Shown: positions 45,575 to 57,564, counted from the first letter of the stretch. The stretch: 64,000 nt of DNA from Allacma fusca (GCA_947179485.1 OX359250.1:43532600-43596599), one strand, 5' to 3'. Notes: generated by a model not told the origin, from the letters alone. Program-made: numbers and translations.

Positions 45575-46711
45575 TTATTGTGGGTAAGTTATGGAGGGAT
45601 AATGAAGATTCGCAAAGTGATTCTGGGGAGCTTGATTGTTTTGGGGCGGATTGGGATTGAATGAAATTTCCAATCTGTGGGCATTTTGGTCGTTCCGGCG
45701 ATTGTTGCCGTGGTTTTGTTGATTGTTGCGGAAGCCATTGTTGTTTCCGCGGAAATTGTTGTTCCGAAAGTTCGGGCGGGGACCCTGACCACGCTGGCTG
45801 GGCCCCCTCTGTTGGTTTCCCGAACGGCAGTCACGACTGATGTGACCGAATTTATTACAATTATAACATTGCATACCCTTATGGGGGTTCTGAGCCTGTC
45901 CTCTATTATTGTTGTTATTATTATTATTATTGTTACCTCTGGGCTGATGGGGAATCGGTTGATGAATGTTGCCTGGGTTACCGCGGTGATTATTATTATT
46001 ATTATGGGAATTGCCGCGGCCATTGCCACGACCTCGTCCGCGGCCAGGGACAAAAGCAAAATTAGCTTGGGCATTAGGCGCATCAGACAAGGTAAGTTTT
46101 TGGATGGTTTCTTCCAAAGACTTAACTTTTGCAGCCATATCTGAAGGTCCAGCAGTTGTGTCTGCAAATTCTCGTTGTTCGCAAAAACGAACGAGAGCAG
46201 CTATGCTTGTAAATGGAAAACCTGCCGCTGCAGATTTGTACTTGGGGAGGAGGCCTTCCATTCCCCAAGCAACACGGTCAGGTTGACTCATTGTTGGGTC
46301 ATAGCGAGTGCAAATACTATCAACATCATACAAAAATTTGGCACTCGATTCATTGTCTTTTTGCTTACGGGAAATTAATTGATTGAGATAAACTTGTCGA
46401 GGCTTGGCATAGCGTTCACGGAGAGCCGTGAAGAATGTATCAATACTAACAATAGTGGGTGGAGCTATTGCGAGTTGGGTTTGGAGCCACTGAAAGGGGT
46501 CACGGGCTAATAAATTGGGAGTGTGTCCTTGGAGAGTGGGCCAATCCCATTGATATTGGGCCACGACACGTTGTACGTCAATAATAAAATCATGAACATC
46601 ATGAGTTGCGGGAAGGAATTGTTTAATCTTTTGAAAATCAACTATGGAATGAATGGGAGCAGTGTTGACTGTAACATTAACAGGGTTGGCAGCAGCAGCA
46701 GCAGCAGCCAT
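45575..46711 (-). CDS. Gag of the gypsy element (378 aa)
   Basis: The N-terminal half has a capsid-like helical region (FQWLQTQLAIAPPTIVSIDT, ERYAKPRQVYLNQLISRKQK). The C-terminal half is Asn/Arg/Gly-rich nucleocapsid with one CCHC zinc knuckle (CYNCNKFGHISRDC, about residue 277). The ATG at 46711 is followed by a poly-Ala run. The frame stays open further upstream, through KRQISKARKRQNF, to at least the C8 run at 46820-46827, so the real N-terminus may lie in the upstream ORF. Confidence 0.88.
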   Translation of the reverse strand: MAAAAAAANPVNVTVNTAPIHSIVDFQKIKQFLPATHDVHDFIIDVQRVVAQYQWDWPTLQGHTPNLLARDPFQWLQTQLAIAPPTIVSIDTFFTALRERYAKPRQVYLNQLISRKQKDNESSAKFLYDVDSICTRYDPTMSQPDRVAWGMEGLLPKYKSAAAGFPFTSIAALVRFCEQREFADTTAGPSDMAAKVKSLEETIQKLTLSDAPNAQANFAFVPGRGRGRGNGRGNSHNNNNNHRGNPGNIHQPIPHQPRGNNNNNNNNNNRGQAQNPHKGMQCYNCNKFGHISRDCRSGNQQRGPSQRGQGPRPNFRNNNFRGNNNGFRNNQQNHGNNRRNDQNAHRLEISFNPNPPQNNQAPQNHFANLHYPSITYPQ

Positions 46712-46797
46712 ATTGAAAAATTTTACTGTGCGAGGACGTTTATGAGGGTTTATTCGATAAAAATTTTGGCGTTTGCGGGCCTTGGAAATTTGCCGTT

Positions 46798-47178
46798 TTA
46801 GAGACGGAACAATGCGTGTGGGGGGGGTAACGAGCGAAAGGACTGGTAAAGGTGGTGGTGGTGGGGGGGTAAAGAAATCGGTGGAGGTGTACCTGGAGGG
46901 GTAGAATATTGTGGACTTGGAGTTCGTGGAGGTGAAGCTTGTGCGGGCGGAACTACTGGAGGAACGGGCGGTGTAGTTAAGATTGGAGGCGGTAACGGCT
47001 GAGGTTTGGGCTTTTTACTAGTGCTAGTGGTAGCTTTTGCTTTTGCTTTTGCTTGTTGTAAGACTTTTGCTAATTCAGAGGCGTCTTTTAAATCAGGGTC
47101 AGAATTTTTACGAGTGACTCTACTTGTAGAAGGTTTAGGGTCTGGTTTGGATGCTGAGGGCTTCTTTTTATCGGACAT
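46798..47178 (-). CDS. Basic, proline-rich ORF upstream of gag (126 aa)
   Basis: It starts MSDKKKPSASKPDPKPS and is rich in Lys, Ala and Pro (KAKAKATTSTSKKPKP, then poly-Pro). It ends shortly after an eight-C homopolymer (46820-46827 on the plus strand read as G8). A single -1 shift there carries the frame into gag. It could be a true Gag N-terminus separated by a sequencing or replication indel, or the first part of a frameshift product. No family recognised. Confidence 0.6.
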   Translation of the reverse strand: MSDKKKPSASKPDPKPSTSRVTRKNSDPDLKDASELAKVLQQAKAKAKATTSTSKKPKPQPLPPPILTTPPVPPVVPPAQASPPRTPSPQYSTPPGTPPPISLPPHHHHLYQSFRSLPPPHALFRL

Positions 47179-47697
47179 AAATTATAACGTAAGTATGTAC
47201 GTACCGTGACGGTGGTTCATGGATATGAAACTTAACACTGTATTTACTATATAAAATTCCTCCTGGATGAGGTGGGAACGGTACTGAGCTCCGTGGCTGT
47301 CCGTTGAGTATACCCAAATCCTCAGGGCATCGGTCGGTGAAGTGCAGGTAAATCCGTCTGCCTTCCGTGGACAAGAAATAATAACCCCGTTTATCAATAA
47401 AAACTTACGAGGGGTTCTTCGACCGGTCACAGTCAATAACGGTTGACTCCTCTGGGGGTAGTCCCGAATGAGCTGTGCGTGTTGCAACGTCAAAAATGCA
47501 GGAATGTAACCTCTGCGTGGCCAAAACTGTAAATCTCAAAAATTCTCACGAAATATGACACATTATTCAAACTTGCCTGGTAATAAAATCAATTCTTAAA
47601 GTAAATCGATTGTTTCCCAAGGGGAGTGATAATTGAGAGTAATTCGGGAGCATTGCCAGGGAAATAATATTTTGGCAATGTTTTACAAAGGCCACCA
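47179..47697 (-). other. 5' untranslated leader of the gypsy element with primer site
   Basis: Directly after the 5' LTR the element strand reads TGGTGGCCTTTGTAAAAC, the expected place and TGG start of a primer binding site; I cannot name the tRNA. The remainder to the first ATG at 47178 has no convincing coding frame. Confidence 0.65.
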
Positions 47698-48214
47698 TGT
47701 AAGAGTAGGTTATGGTCATACCGTGAAATCCTAACTCCTGGATTATTTACTTATGTAATTGTCAGGAAATTGTAAATAATTGGAAATCGTGCTGATGAAT
47801 GGAATGATTATGAATAAACGATTGAGTGTGATTTTACATTAATCCGAAGACTAATTGTTTTTATTTATAATTGAAATCAAAAGGAAAAGGAAATGAAGAT
47901 TAACAACTAAAAATAGGTGTTACTGGAATGACTCTCAGTTATTCACTGTCGAGTCTGGAAGAATCTTAAACTTAACAAGTGGCTACTTGAGCCTATTTTT
48001 ACAATCTTAAGTCTAGACGTTACATCATAACGGATGTAACGGGACGTTGACACTTGTCGGCTTTAGCCGATGGGAAGTGCTTACATTGCACCTTTACAAT
48101 AAGTGTTTAAGTAACTTTGAACTGACTTAACCTAAGGTTGTGTATTTCACAACTTAATTAATTATTCATGTGAGACTTAATTAATTTATGTAATTTCTAT
48201 ATACATACCTAACA
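47698..48214 (-). repeat. 5' LTR of the gypsy element
   Basis: 517 bp, one visible substitution relative to the 3' LTR. Confidence 0.92.
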
Positions 48215-48218
48215 TTAT

Positions 48219-48776
48219 TTTTGACCGAAGTATGTCGCAATGTTGCTAACATAAGTAGGATGCGTTTAGTTTTCTTAAGATTGTGTTGCCAATTCCATTC
48301 GATGTTTATTTGTGACTAAAGATAAAGTCAATACAACAGTGAAGTTAATTCAAAAACCTACGAAATGTAGGTAAAACAGTGAATATTAAGCCATGTATGT
48401 AGGTCAGTGACGGGGCACATTGTATAACATATAAATAGTCAAATAAATAGGCATTTTTCCATGGAATCTGATGGTCTTTGTTATTTTTTTACCCTGACAG
48501 GTCCAGAGTTGACACCCCTTAAAGGAGGTTAGGTCTTTAAAATTTTTAAATTTAGCTTTTTGCAAGGAAAGTAATGAAATAATATAAACAAAGCCATTAC
48601 TAACCGAAGAAGATGGTTTCTGCTACAAAATTTACCCAATCGAAACGGGTTGGAGGTTTGAAGGATCCGTTGCATTTATTTAAACGAAGAACAGCCTTAT
48701 ATGTAAAAACGACCTAATTATATTTTGTGAAGTTTAATGTTTTTCTGATTTACAAATCACTGCAATCCCAGTTTTC
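48219..48776. other. Unassigned DNA between gypsy and a hAT-type element
   Basis: AT-rich, no ORF of interest and no repeat boundary recognised. Confidence 0.35.
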
Positions 48777-48784
48777 CCATCCAC

Positions 48785-49709
48785 TAGGGCTCCTCACAAT
48801 TTCAAGTAGTAATTGCAACTATCAATTTCAAATACAATTTCAATTCAATTTCAATTGATGATAATCTGCAAGTTGTAAATTGAAATCAATGTCAAATGAA
48901 AATGGCTTTTTAGTTGTTGATTCAATTTGATTTCATTTTCAATTACAAATCAACTATCAATTTAGTCATTATATTTGGGAACTTCCACAATTTCAATTTC
49001 AAATAGCTGCGTTGCCAAAAATTGATAGTTGAAGTTCGTAATTGACAACTAGTAAATGTTAAGGCAAGAATGCGCGCAAAGGCAGAAATGTGTAATCAAA
49101 GCGCGGATATTACTCAACTTCCCAGAGCAAATGACACCTTATAATGTGTTGCTTATTTCTTCTACTACAAAAGCAACGAAACACTGAAAAAGTAACTCCA
49201 ATTCAAACCTAATGGGGAACCAACAATTATCGAATCTGAAAATCTGTTTGCTCTTTAAAAGATTAATTGTAAATACGATTCCAGGGACAAATTCGGGCGA
49301 TATCTTTCAGAGCACCATACAAAATCAACAGACCTGAAAATGGTGTTCTTAGTTTGCATTTGGAAGGTGAATGAGTTGATTAATTTCATGGCAAACAAAT
49401 TGATCAGATGTAGCCAACACTATTTTAGTCGAGTTTATTTTCACAACCAGTTTTTCTTTTGGTGCACACGGGTAAGAATTAGAAAAAAACAATTTCAATT
49501 CAATTTAATCCCAATTACAAGTCAATTTCAACTTGCTCAAGCTTTGAAAGAGTTGTAATTGACAATTCAACTATCGATGCTGCCACTTGATTAATACAAA
49601 TTGATTTTTTTCAAGTATTTGATTGACAAATAATCAACTACAAATTACCACTATAAATTGAATTGAAAATTCAATTTCAATTTCAACTAGCTCAATAAAT
49701 TGAGCCCTA
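48785..49709. mobile_element. hAT-type MITE with AATTTCAATT arrays (925 bp)
   Basis: Flanked by CCATCCAC at 48777-48784 and 49710-49717. Ends are TAGGGCTC in inverted orientation. The first 250 bp and last 220 bp are packed with AATTTCAATTGA/TCAATTGAAATT words in both orientations, a typical subterminal array for hAT transposase binding. Non-autonomous. Confidence 0.85.
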
Positions 49710-51943
49710 CCATCCACCTTGGTGGATGGCTTTCATGCTAGATAGTTGTTAATATTGGAAAGACTTCAAGTTACGTCTAGAATATTGAAGGTTATGATTA
49801 TGACAACAATAATTCGTATTTTTAAACAATAAATTTTTAAGGGCCCAAGCCTTTGGTCGCCCATCATATGATTCGCCGCTTATTCACGAAGCGGTATACA
49901 CATGGATATAAAGAGATCCGTACAAACAGGATAAGCATAACATGTACAAAAAACATCATCAGTGGTAACTCGAACAATTGAATCACATAAATTCTTCTGA
50001 CTTTAAACATTCCTAAAAGAGAACTTGAACAAGGAAAACCACTACAACTTTTGCTTACAAATATCTTGCACTTGTACATGTCGAAGAAATAGAATCTTTT
50101 GCTAGAAATAGATTCGACTATGTAGATGTAACCTGCAGTTGCAAGACAATTATTTGCCTGACAAGTATCTTCCAGAATAATCTAAAATTTTCGTCGAGGT
50201 ATGTCCCTGTTATAGTGTAAGTTACATTCCCGAAACAATTCGTGCTCGCAAACTCATTAATAAGCTGTATAATAAACTGATTTTTCCCACGCAAAAGCTT
50301 TTTTAAAGTTTGCATACAATTTTCGAGTGATCCGTACGTTATGCTGTCTTTAGATAAATGGATTAAGGAATGTATGTTATACATAAGAAATAGTTTAGAA
50401 TACATAGTAGGAACTAGCTCAACAAATTTACGCAGCAAAGTGTCCGCGAAATTTCGCCAGTTATCATTTTCAGCGTGTACGGACAATAAAATCTGCATTG
50501 CGGTGCTAAATAACCAAGTGTTCAAATAATTCCCGTTGGAGTACATTTTCTAAGCAAAATGGCCCCACATATAACAAATGCTTTTAGTTCAGTTGCTTTC
50601 CAACGCCCTAGCTCTAGCAAAGAGCGAGGTTTTCTTGAAAACTCCTTAGGTTAAAATTTAACAATTTTGAAATTTTATCATTTAAAATCCTTAAGCCAAC
50701 AGCACTGATCTTATAAGGTATAGTACCAAATACCCAAACTTTCAGAAGTTTTTAAATACATCCAGGACAGCATAAAAGCATGTAGTCTAAGACTACTTGA
50801 CTTACGAAGTCTATTTGTAAGTCAACAAGTGGGCTTGTTCCAACATGGTGTACAATTTCAACCTTATTAAAAATGAATAATTATCCCGAAGAGTAGATTG
50901 TAATTCCGTAAAAATAACAAAACCGTCGTATTTACCCTTTTGAATACATCTTTCGCATCCATGAAAAGCATTGAATAAACTCGTTTGTATAATTATTAAT
51001 GCTCTTGCAGGCGCATCAAATCACATTTACTACTTACAAATGTCAACTATCGTGATATAGAGCTATATTAAAATGAGTCTTATTAACAGATTGGTTTACA
51101 GAACATAATATTAGCCACAATTCTTGCTTAGTAATTTTACTGATAGGTAAGCCGTCTATTCCTACTGATATAGTTACACAAGATGATTTACTTAAATTCT
51201 GAACAACTGAACAATTTGGCAAATTAATTTCACAATATCCCTCTAATCTTCTGATTACGGCTTTTTCAATACCAAAGTAATAAAACACCCGTTCATAATG
51301 ATATAATCTCTCGCCTCTCAAAACCTGTATTTAAAAGCGTTCTGGAGTCTAAATGAATATCTATATCCAGGCCTGCGATCGGGTCAATTAATTTCAAAAC
51401 TTCACCATGAACTTGACTTGACCACGAAACTTCAAGTAATTTTCAAGATACAACCTGAACTTGATAACTCGCGTTCGTGTAATTACTTGACTTGCCAAGT
51501 TGAAGTAATCAAGTAACTTTTGTAACACCCGAACTTGATCAAGTAATTAAATTTACAAACTTGACTTGAACTTGATAATTCAAGTTAAGTGTCACAAAAA
51601 AATAAACATGGCCACAATAACTTGTCGAGCTTGCTGCAGCAAATTATTCCCTTCAGACTGAAAACCAAAAATCAATCAGAAAACAATTTTACTGCTACTT
51701 TTTATTTAAAACCATTCGAGGACAACTGTGAGCGTATACTGAATACAATAAAAGTGCGATATAAGGGACTATATAATTTATAAAGGAATTTCCCTTATAC
51801 AAAACTTCTAAAGCATTGTGTAAATGAAAGTTGGGGTCAATTAAAGGCATCCCTGATATCGATACATTCCTTATAAGCTGAGCCCTTATAAGGGACTTTC
51901 ACTTTATATCTGACGAGTTTTACATGGTGTCAAGTTTTATTTA

Positions 51944-54900
51944 ATGTTTATATATGTATATAAGCAACATAATAATAATAATAATGATAACAAACATGGT
52001 ACTCTTATAAATACGACTTTATTACAAGAATGTCTTCAAAAGGCTAAAATTGAAAAATTGGACTACACTAATACATTCTTTGATGTTACTCAAGCTTTTG
52101 ATAAGATAGGACACTTACATGCTTCAAATAGGATTCAAGCTAGAAGAGCACCAACAGCACTCAAAAACCTTACCATTAATTTCATGATTGAGAACTACAC
52201 AAGGATCAATACAATTAAAGGAAAATCTCAAAAAATGTTTTTCAAATGTGGAGTAATGCAGGGGGCACCACAATCTCCATGGATTTATAACAACGCAGTT
52301 GATGATGAGATTATGGAATTAAATGAACCATCTGTAAAAAGTATGTATGGCTTCCAGCTTCACCCTGACTTCCCAAATGAAACTCTCCAAAATTTCGCTG
52401 ATGATTCAGACATTTTTGCGAACTCGTACATCTTCCATCATTCTCAACCAAACATTTATTGGACTTTATAATGAATTAGGACTTCAAATTAATTCCAGAA
52501 AATCCCAATGTATTAGTCTGGTAAAAGGAGAATTATGTACAGATAGGGTATGTCGATTTGAAAATGCCCGGCATTTTGGGCATTTTCATTTTAGGGCTAG
52601 GGCGGCATAATAGGGCATATTGGGCAAGGGCATTTTGGGCATTTTCATCGAGGAAAAATTGGGCATTTTGGGCAGAATCGGGGAATATAATAGAACAATC
52701 TATACAATTTGACAATGAATTTGAAAATTTCTTTGTAATTTTGGAGAAAAAGCGTTCGAAATTATCTTGAAAATTTTATTTTGTATGTCATTATTTTGAC
52801 GAAGTTAATTCAACCGGTGATGAAATACGTTTGGATACCATAGGTCATATTGAACATTACAATTTGTGAAACACCTGTACAGTACACGATACGGCTATAA
52901 ATTAAAATATTCTAGGAATCATTTTTCCAAACTGCAGACGATGTAAAATTAACTTCCACCATCCTGGGAATATTCACATACCCCCTATGCATGTATGTAT
53001 ATTACTGTGATCAGAAATGTCTTTTCGGTTAAAATTTGAACCCATACGGTAATGGTAATAACGGTAATTGTTTTATACACCAAAACACTACAAACAACTA
53101 GTTGGAGGATGTATATTGGTTTCTATTTGAGCCATTTTTGGCTGATCGTTGCAAACTGCAGACAATAGTGATGTAGAATAAAATGAGTATAAAATTCAGC
53201 TACATCACCCATTTAAATTTTGACTGATCCATTACCATCAGATTTTTACTTTAGGAGTTCGTACTTCAAAAGAAAATCGAACTTCTGCCCGCCCGTCAGT
53301 GACGCATATGTGAATTTATTTCATATTATTGTTTACATAGAAATTTATTTTCATAGGAGTGATAAATGATATCACCTCATGTCAATGAAATTAAATTGAT
53401 TTGACTGTTTTTGCCATTAAAATATACGCGAATAAGCGAATAACCAGACATTCACATTTGCAACTTTTCCTTGGCTGCGCTTTGATGCATTTGGATGGAT
53501 ACTCCGAATATATGCTAGTAATCCAATTTTGGTGCCATGAAAATGCCCAAAATGCCCAACTTGCCCTGCCCAAAATGCCCAAAATCAGGGCATTTTCAAA
53601 AGCTGCACACATGCCCAGTTTTTGGGCATGTGGGCAGGCATTTTGGGCATTTTCAGCTGGGCGGGCAAATACTGCAGGGCATTTTCAATCGACATACCCT
53701 ATGTACAGATGATCTGATTCTCAATGAAAATACTCGGATCAAATGCATTGGAACTAATGAAATGGTGAAGTATCTTGGTATGAATTTTAATGATGAAATA
53801 GTATGTCATGAAGAAAAATTACTCCATAAATTTCGAGGCCAAATTGAAAGAATAGTTGCAACTCCATTCCTTAATCCAGACCAAAAATTGAATACCATTA
53901 ATGAATTTATCTGGCCGATTTTAATTTTCCCCTACAACATATTCCCTTAAATAAAATTTCGCCTTCATTCTTTGATAAAGTGGATAAAATCCTTAAAAGT
54001 GCAGTTAAAGAAATTTTGCAAATACCAACATCAACCCCTGACGCTATGATTTATTCTAGTAGAAAGGTAAAAGGATTGGGAATTATTAAAACATCATGGG
54101 AAGCAAACATTCAAAATTATAATGCATGTGACAATCTACAAAATAGTGGTATTGAAGTTCTGAATATAATAAGAAATTTTGACAATGAAAAAAATAAATG
54201 CTTGGATAATCTAAACATGACTGAAGAATTCAAATCATCCCTTGTAGAAATCTATCAAGATGAAGATACTTCAGAAAGTAATAGAGAAGAATCAATGAAT
54301 AACACTAACAAACAACAACCAAAAAAGAAGTTAAAGAAATGTAAACTTATTAGGAATGAATTGCAAAAGATAGAATATGAAAAATGGAGAACTAATAAAT
54401 TTGGGTTATCAACATCTGAATGGATAAATGCTATCAAAATGAACGGAAATGTATTGCCTAATAAGTCAAATCCGGGTTACAGCCAAGGTAATAGCCATTG
54501 TAGATATTGCAATGAGTTTGAAACCTTAGGACATATCCTTGGTAAATGCCCCAGAGGTGAATTATTACGTAATAATCGTCATCACAGCATTCGCTCATTG
54601 TTAGCTACAAAATTTAAAGAAAATAAATATATAGTCGAAGAAGTATATTGTGAAGATAAAAAAATGGGACAAGTAGAAGAGTTGACATTCTTGCTATTGA
54701 ACCAAACTCTAAAAAAGGATACATTTTAGATCCAACAATAAGATATTCACCAGCCTGAAAAAGTGAATCAAGAAAAGAAATCAATTTATGATCCATGCAT
54801 TCCCTACTTTCAATCAAAATTCAATCTAAAAGAAGTGGAAACAATTGGACTGTACATTGGGGCACGAGGAACAATTTCAATTTTTTTTGTAACATTCCTA

Positions 54901-55003
54901 AAACGATTTAGGATACCAATGAAAGTTATTGAAGAAATAGTATCTTTAGTTCTTAAGAACAGTGCATTAATTTGTAATAATCATCTTTATAAGTCATAAA
55001 TTA
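51944..55003 (+). pseudogene. R2-like non-LTR retrotransposon remnant (RT, CCHC, PD-(D/E)XK endonuclease), frameshifted
   Basis: Reverse transcriptase blocks are readable on the plus strand: AKIEKLDYTNTFFDVTQAFD, KCGVMQGAPQSPW and FADDSDIFA (52395-52425). After a frameshift near 52425 comes LYNELGLQINSRKSQCISLV. A hAT-type element splits the frame at 52544-53701. The frame resumes with DLILNENTRIKCIG and shifts again near 53930. It continues through the CX2CX7HX4C finger (CRYCNEFETLGHILGKC, 54500-54550) and RNNRHHSI. A third shift near 54670 leads into RRVDILAIEPNSKKGYILDP of the restriction-like endonuclease. It is truncated at the 5' end; no N-terminal zinc/Myb region seen. At least three frameshifts make it inactive. 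Clade (R2, Hero or NeSL) not resolved. Confidence 0.85.
52544..53701. mobile_element. hAT-type element with TTTTGGGCA arrays (1,158 bp)
   Basis: Flanked by TGTACAGA at 52536-52543 and 53702-53709. Ends are inverted copies of TAGGGTATGTCGA. Both ends are filled with GGGCATTTTGGGCATTTTC repeats (52560-52660 and 53540-53690). Removing it restores the R2-like reading ELCTD-DLILN, which proves the insertion. Non-autonomous. Confidence 0.9.
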
Positions 55004-55875
55004 TACTAATTAGTTGCTTAATTGAAAATTGTTAATAGTATACTGAGTCCATAAGGGCTACTTCTATTGAGAAGCAGTGTCAATAGTCTTTCTCTCTCAT
55101 ACAATTATATCTATTTGAGCATTACCAGTACTCTTAATTTAAAATTTAATAAACTAGTATTTACTTGTTTATTAAACATTTTTTGTAAAGAGCCATCCAA
55201 GCTCAATTTATATTGGAATTTATTTACACAAGTTGAAAATAATAATTCTAAGCAACAATATGAATTATCGAGATAATTCTTTCATTTCATGGAGAGGCCG
55301 CTGCAACAACTAACAACTAGCGACGTGGTAAACAAGACAAGACCTTTATAAAATGGACTCTGATTTTGAATTTTGTCCTTTGATTTATGGCATGTGCAAA
55401 CAATATTCCCTGGACACGGCATGAAGTTGGATTGTGATTTTGAAATTGCTTCCGTCCTTTATGGCATACGCAATTTAAAGTTACTTGAACTTGACCATGA
55501 AACCTCAAGTTCATGGTCAAGTTTTTTCTTTCCATTACTTGACACTTGACTTGAGATTCAAGTAAATTTCTCTTACTTGTACTTGAACCTGACTTGTCTT
55601 GGAATGTCATGGTCAAGACGAGTACGTACTTGAACTTGACCCGAACTTGAACTTGACTTGAAAACCCAAGTATTACTTGAACTTGTCCGCAGCACTGTCT
55701 ATATCAAAATGTTCTTTCAAATTTTTTAAAAGATCTTTCAGTGATATATGCGTTTGATTATGAGTTTGCGCCCACTCTGCAAGTTTACTTTTGAAGCAAG
55801 TGTTGTTGCGACAATCCTCTACAGTCGGAACAGGAATGGTTACTGCTACAGGAAATTGTGTAATTAAAATTCAAG

Positions 55876-56249
55876 TCGGGATCTTCATCTGAGTCAGTCA
55901 AATCTTGCGAAACCGTACCAATTGCAACGGGTGCACCATTTTAAATTTTAGCCAACTTTTGTGTTACTGCTATTGAACTCTGCGCGTAGATCTAGTGGAC
56001 AACACTTCACATGAGCTCAGTAGAAACAGCTAACCTATCTGAAAGTACTTGATATTATTAAATACTAATTTAAAATTATCTTAAATTTGCAACTGTTGGA
56101 TTCTAGTTTCTTCAATTCTGTCCGCCATTTCTGTCTTTTCCAAATCGAAACCAATTTGCACATATTCTTTCAACGATGACCTCAGTAGCGCGTTTTTCAA
56201 CTATTGCTCCTAAAACAAAAAGTTCCAATGGGAACGTTAAAGCAAAACA
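55876..56249. other. Unassigned DNA between two transposon-gene relics
   Basis: No gene recognised. The part nearest 55875-55920 on the minus strand (LTDSDEDPDLN) probably belongs to the N-terminus of the IDGLPI-type relic. Confidence 0.35.
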
Positions 56250-57530
56250 TTAATTTACTAACTCGTAACAGCAGAACAAATAGCAAGCTTCTTGAATGAT
56301 TTCTTTCCTCCTTTCTCAGTAAAGTCAAATTCCAGAGAGTATGCCCAAATATCCGCGACTGAACTCTTCTAGCATATGAATCTAATGTAGACCCACCAAT
56401 GCTTTTAATCCACGATTCCTACCACAATATTAGAACGCACTTAAACCATTAAAAGAAAAATTATTACAGCATGAACACAATGCCAGTACCATTAGTAATA
56501 CTAAGATCAGCCCAAAGTACTTGTGTACATATGAGTATGGTTTCTTGTGGAATAACCATTCAATATTTACTGTATTTTAAATGAAAACACTAAATCCACA
56601 GTTACAAATTCATTATTGTAAAGATATCTATGCATGCGAAGAAATAAACTGGTCTGTACATCCCGAATATATTAACACGCCAGGATTGAAACACAATGTC
56701 TTTCGTATCTATTTGTAACCTGCACAACGGGCATATTTGTCAGGAAAATCGTGGTACTTCCATTACCCATTACAGTTTATTCCCCTACTAATCAAATATT
56801 GTTGATTTCCAATAATGGTCCTTGAAATTCCATAAGGGTTTTTAAAATGAATAACGCTATTGTTCTTGGTCTTATAAATAATTATTTTATAATATTTGCT
56901 ACCATATTTCTTGGTGACAACGGTTGAAATGAGAGAAAATGTAATCTCCAGTATGACAAAAACAAAAACGTTGGGAATTACTGTATTTATGAATTTTGTA
57001 ATAGAAAATGCAACTAACATATCAGCCTCAGTCAAAGCTGTTGTAGTAGTTCTCTAATAATGGGACATATAAATGAAGCAAACATTATGTTTCAGTACAG
57101 TTAAATAGTCATGTATATTTGTAACCTGCGAAGTATTTCCCTGAGTTTACTGTTACCAACTGATTTTAAAAACTAGAACTTACTGGGAACTTCAGGAATA
57201 AAGTATTTTACGAGTTACTATGTTGTTTGGGTGAGGTGGGAGTAATAAGATTTAAAGCACACTAATATTTACTCAACGCCGTGGGAGAGAACTGCAATGA
57301 CTCAGCTACCTATATGTATGTTACATTGCTTCAGTTTAACAGGCAAACATAAATATGATCTAGGGAACTAAAACAAACTAGGGATGAAGAATCTTCACCC
57401 AACAGAACTTCGGCATCCTTAAGTGCTTCATCCGATCCTATTGGCAAATTAATTGTGCACTTTTTATTTATGTCAAATGCTTTCGTAACCGCAGCAGACC
57501 TCACAACTTCTACTTCCGTTTAATCTTTAA
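56250..57530 (-). pseudogene. DUF4806-like transposon-associated gene relic
   Basis: Two coding-like blocks on the minus strand. At 57530-57395 is AAVTKAFDINKKCTINLPIG then SDEALKDAEVLLGED, resembling the start of the DUF4806 domain. At about 56420-56260 is WIKSIGGSTLDSYARRVQSR, a one-base shift, then EFDFTEKGGKKSFKKLAICS, the core IGG...R...KK.F motif of that domain. The frame break and missing middle indicate decay. DUF4806 proteins in invertebrates are commonly carried by DNA transposons and often accompany IDGLPL-type ORFs; the neighbouring relic fits that pairing. Confidence 0.6.
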
Positions 57531-57564
57531 GTCTTTAACGACAATTTTTTGAAATCCTAGAAAC

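Larger units (their letters stand above)
39063..48214 (-). mobile_element. Near-intact Ty3/gypsy LTR retrotransposon with envelope-like 3' ORF (9,152 bp)
   Basis: Two 517-bp LTRs (39063-39579 and 47698-48214) differ at one position that I can see (A/G in CATACCATG versus CATACCGTG). The target duplication is TTAT at 39059-39062 and 48215-48218. On the element strand the order is a basic Pro-rich ORF, gag, pol, then two overlapping 3' frames. pol has the PR-RT-RH-IN order that defines Ty3/gypsy. The extra 3' ORFs give it the plan of an errantivirus-like element. All main frames are open, so the insertion is recent. Confidence 0.94.
51368..55697. mobile_element. hAT-type element with ACTTGA arrays (4,330 bp), carrying nested inserts
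   Basis: Flanked by TCTATATC at 51360-51367 and 55698-55705. Termini are CAGGCCTGCGATCGGGTCAA and, inverted, CAGTGCTGCGGACAAGTTCA. Both subterminal regions (51400-51600 and 55480-55690) are dense in ACTTGAACTTG/CAAGTTCAAG words. The interior holds the R2-like remnant 51944-55003. A related terminus occurs at 63186. No hAT transposase is visible, so the original element was probably a short MITE. Confidence 0.82.
50118..55875 (-). pseudogene. Decayed DNA-transposon gene (IDGLPI-type protein), split by a 4.3-kb insertion
   Basis: Three blocks read in order on the minus strand. At about 55875-55700 there is KSKLAEWAQTHNQTHISLKD then LLKNLKEHFDID. At 51367-51043, after the insertion, come the LDSRTLLNT-like start, then YHYERVFYYFGIEKAVIRRL and SVGIDGLPISKITKQELWLI. 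At 50546-50118 there is MYNIHSLIHLSKDSITYGSL. These match a widespread invertebrate transposon-encoded protein known for an IDGLPLFKS-type motif and an NVHSLLHL-type motif; I cannot name its superfamily with certainty. Stops and frame breaks show it is dead. The 8-bp TSD TCTATATC of the insertion falls inside the coding sequence. Confidence 0.65.

Noticed and set aside
45589-46378. Long ORFs in other frames across the gypsy gag region
   Set aside because: They are frames opposite or offset to the Asn/Gly/Arg-rich gag; poly-Ile and poly-Val stretches come from AAT/GTT repeats.
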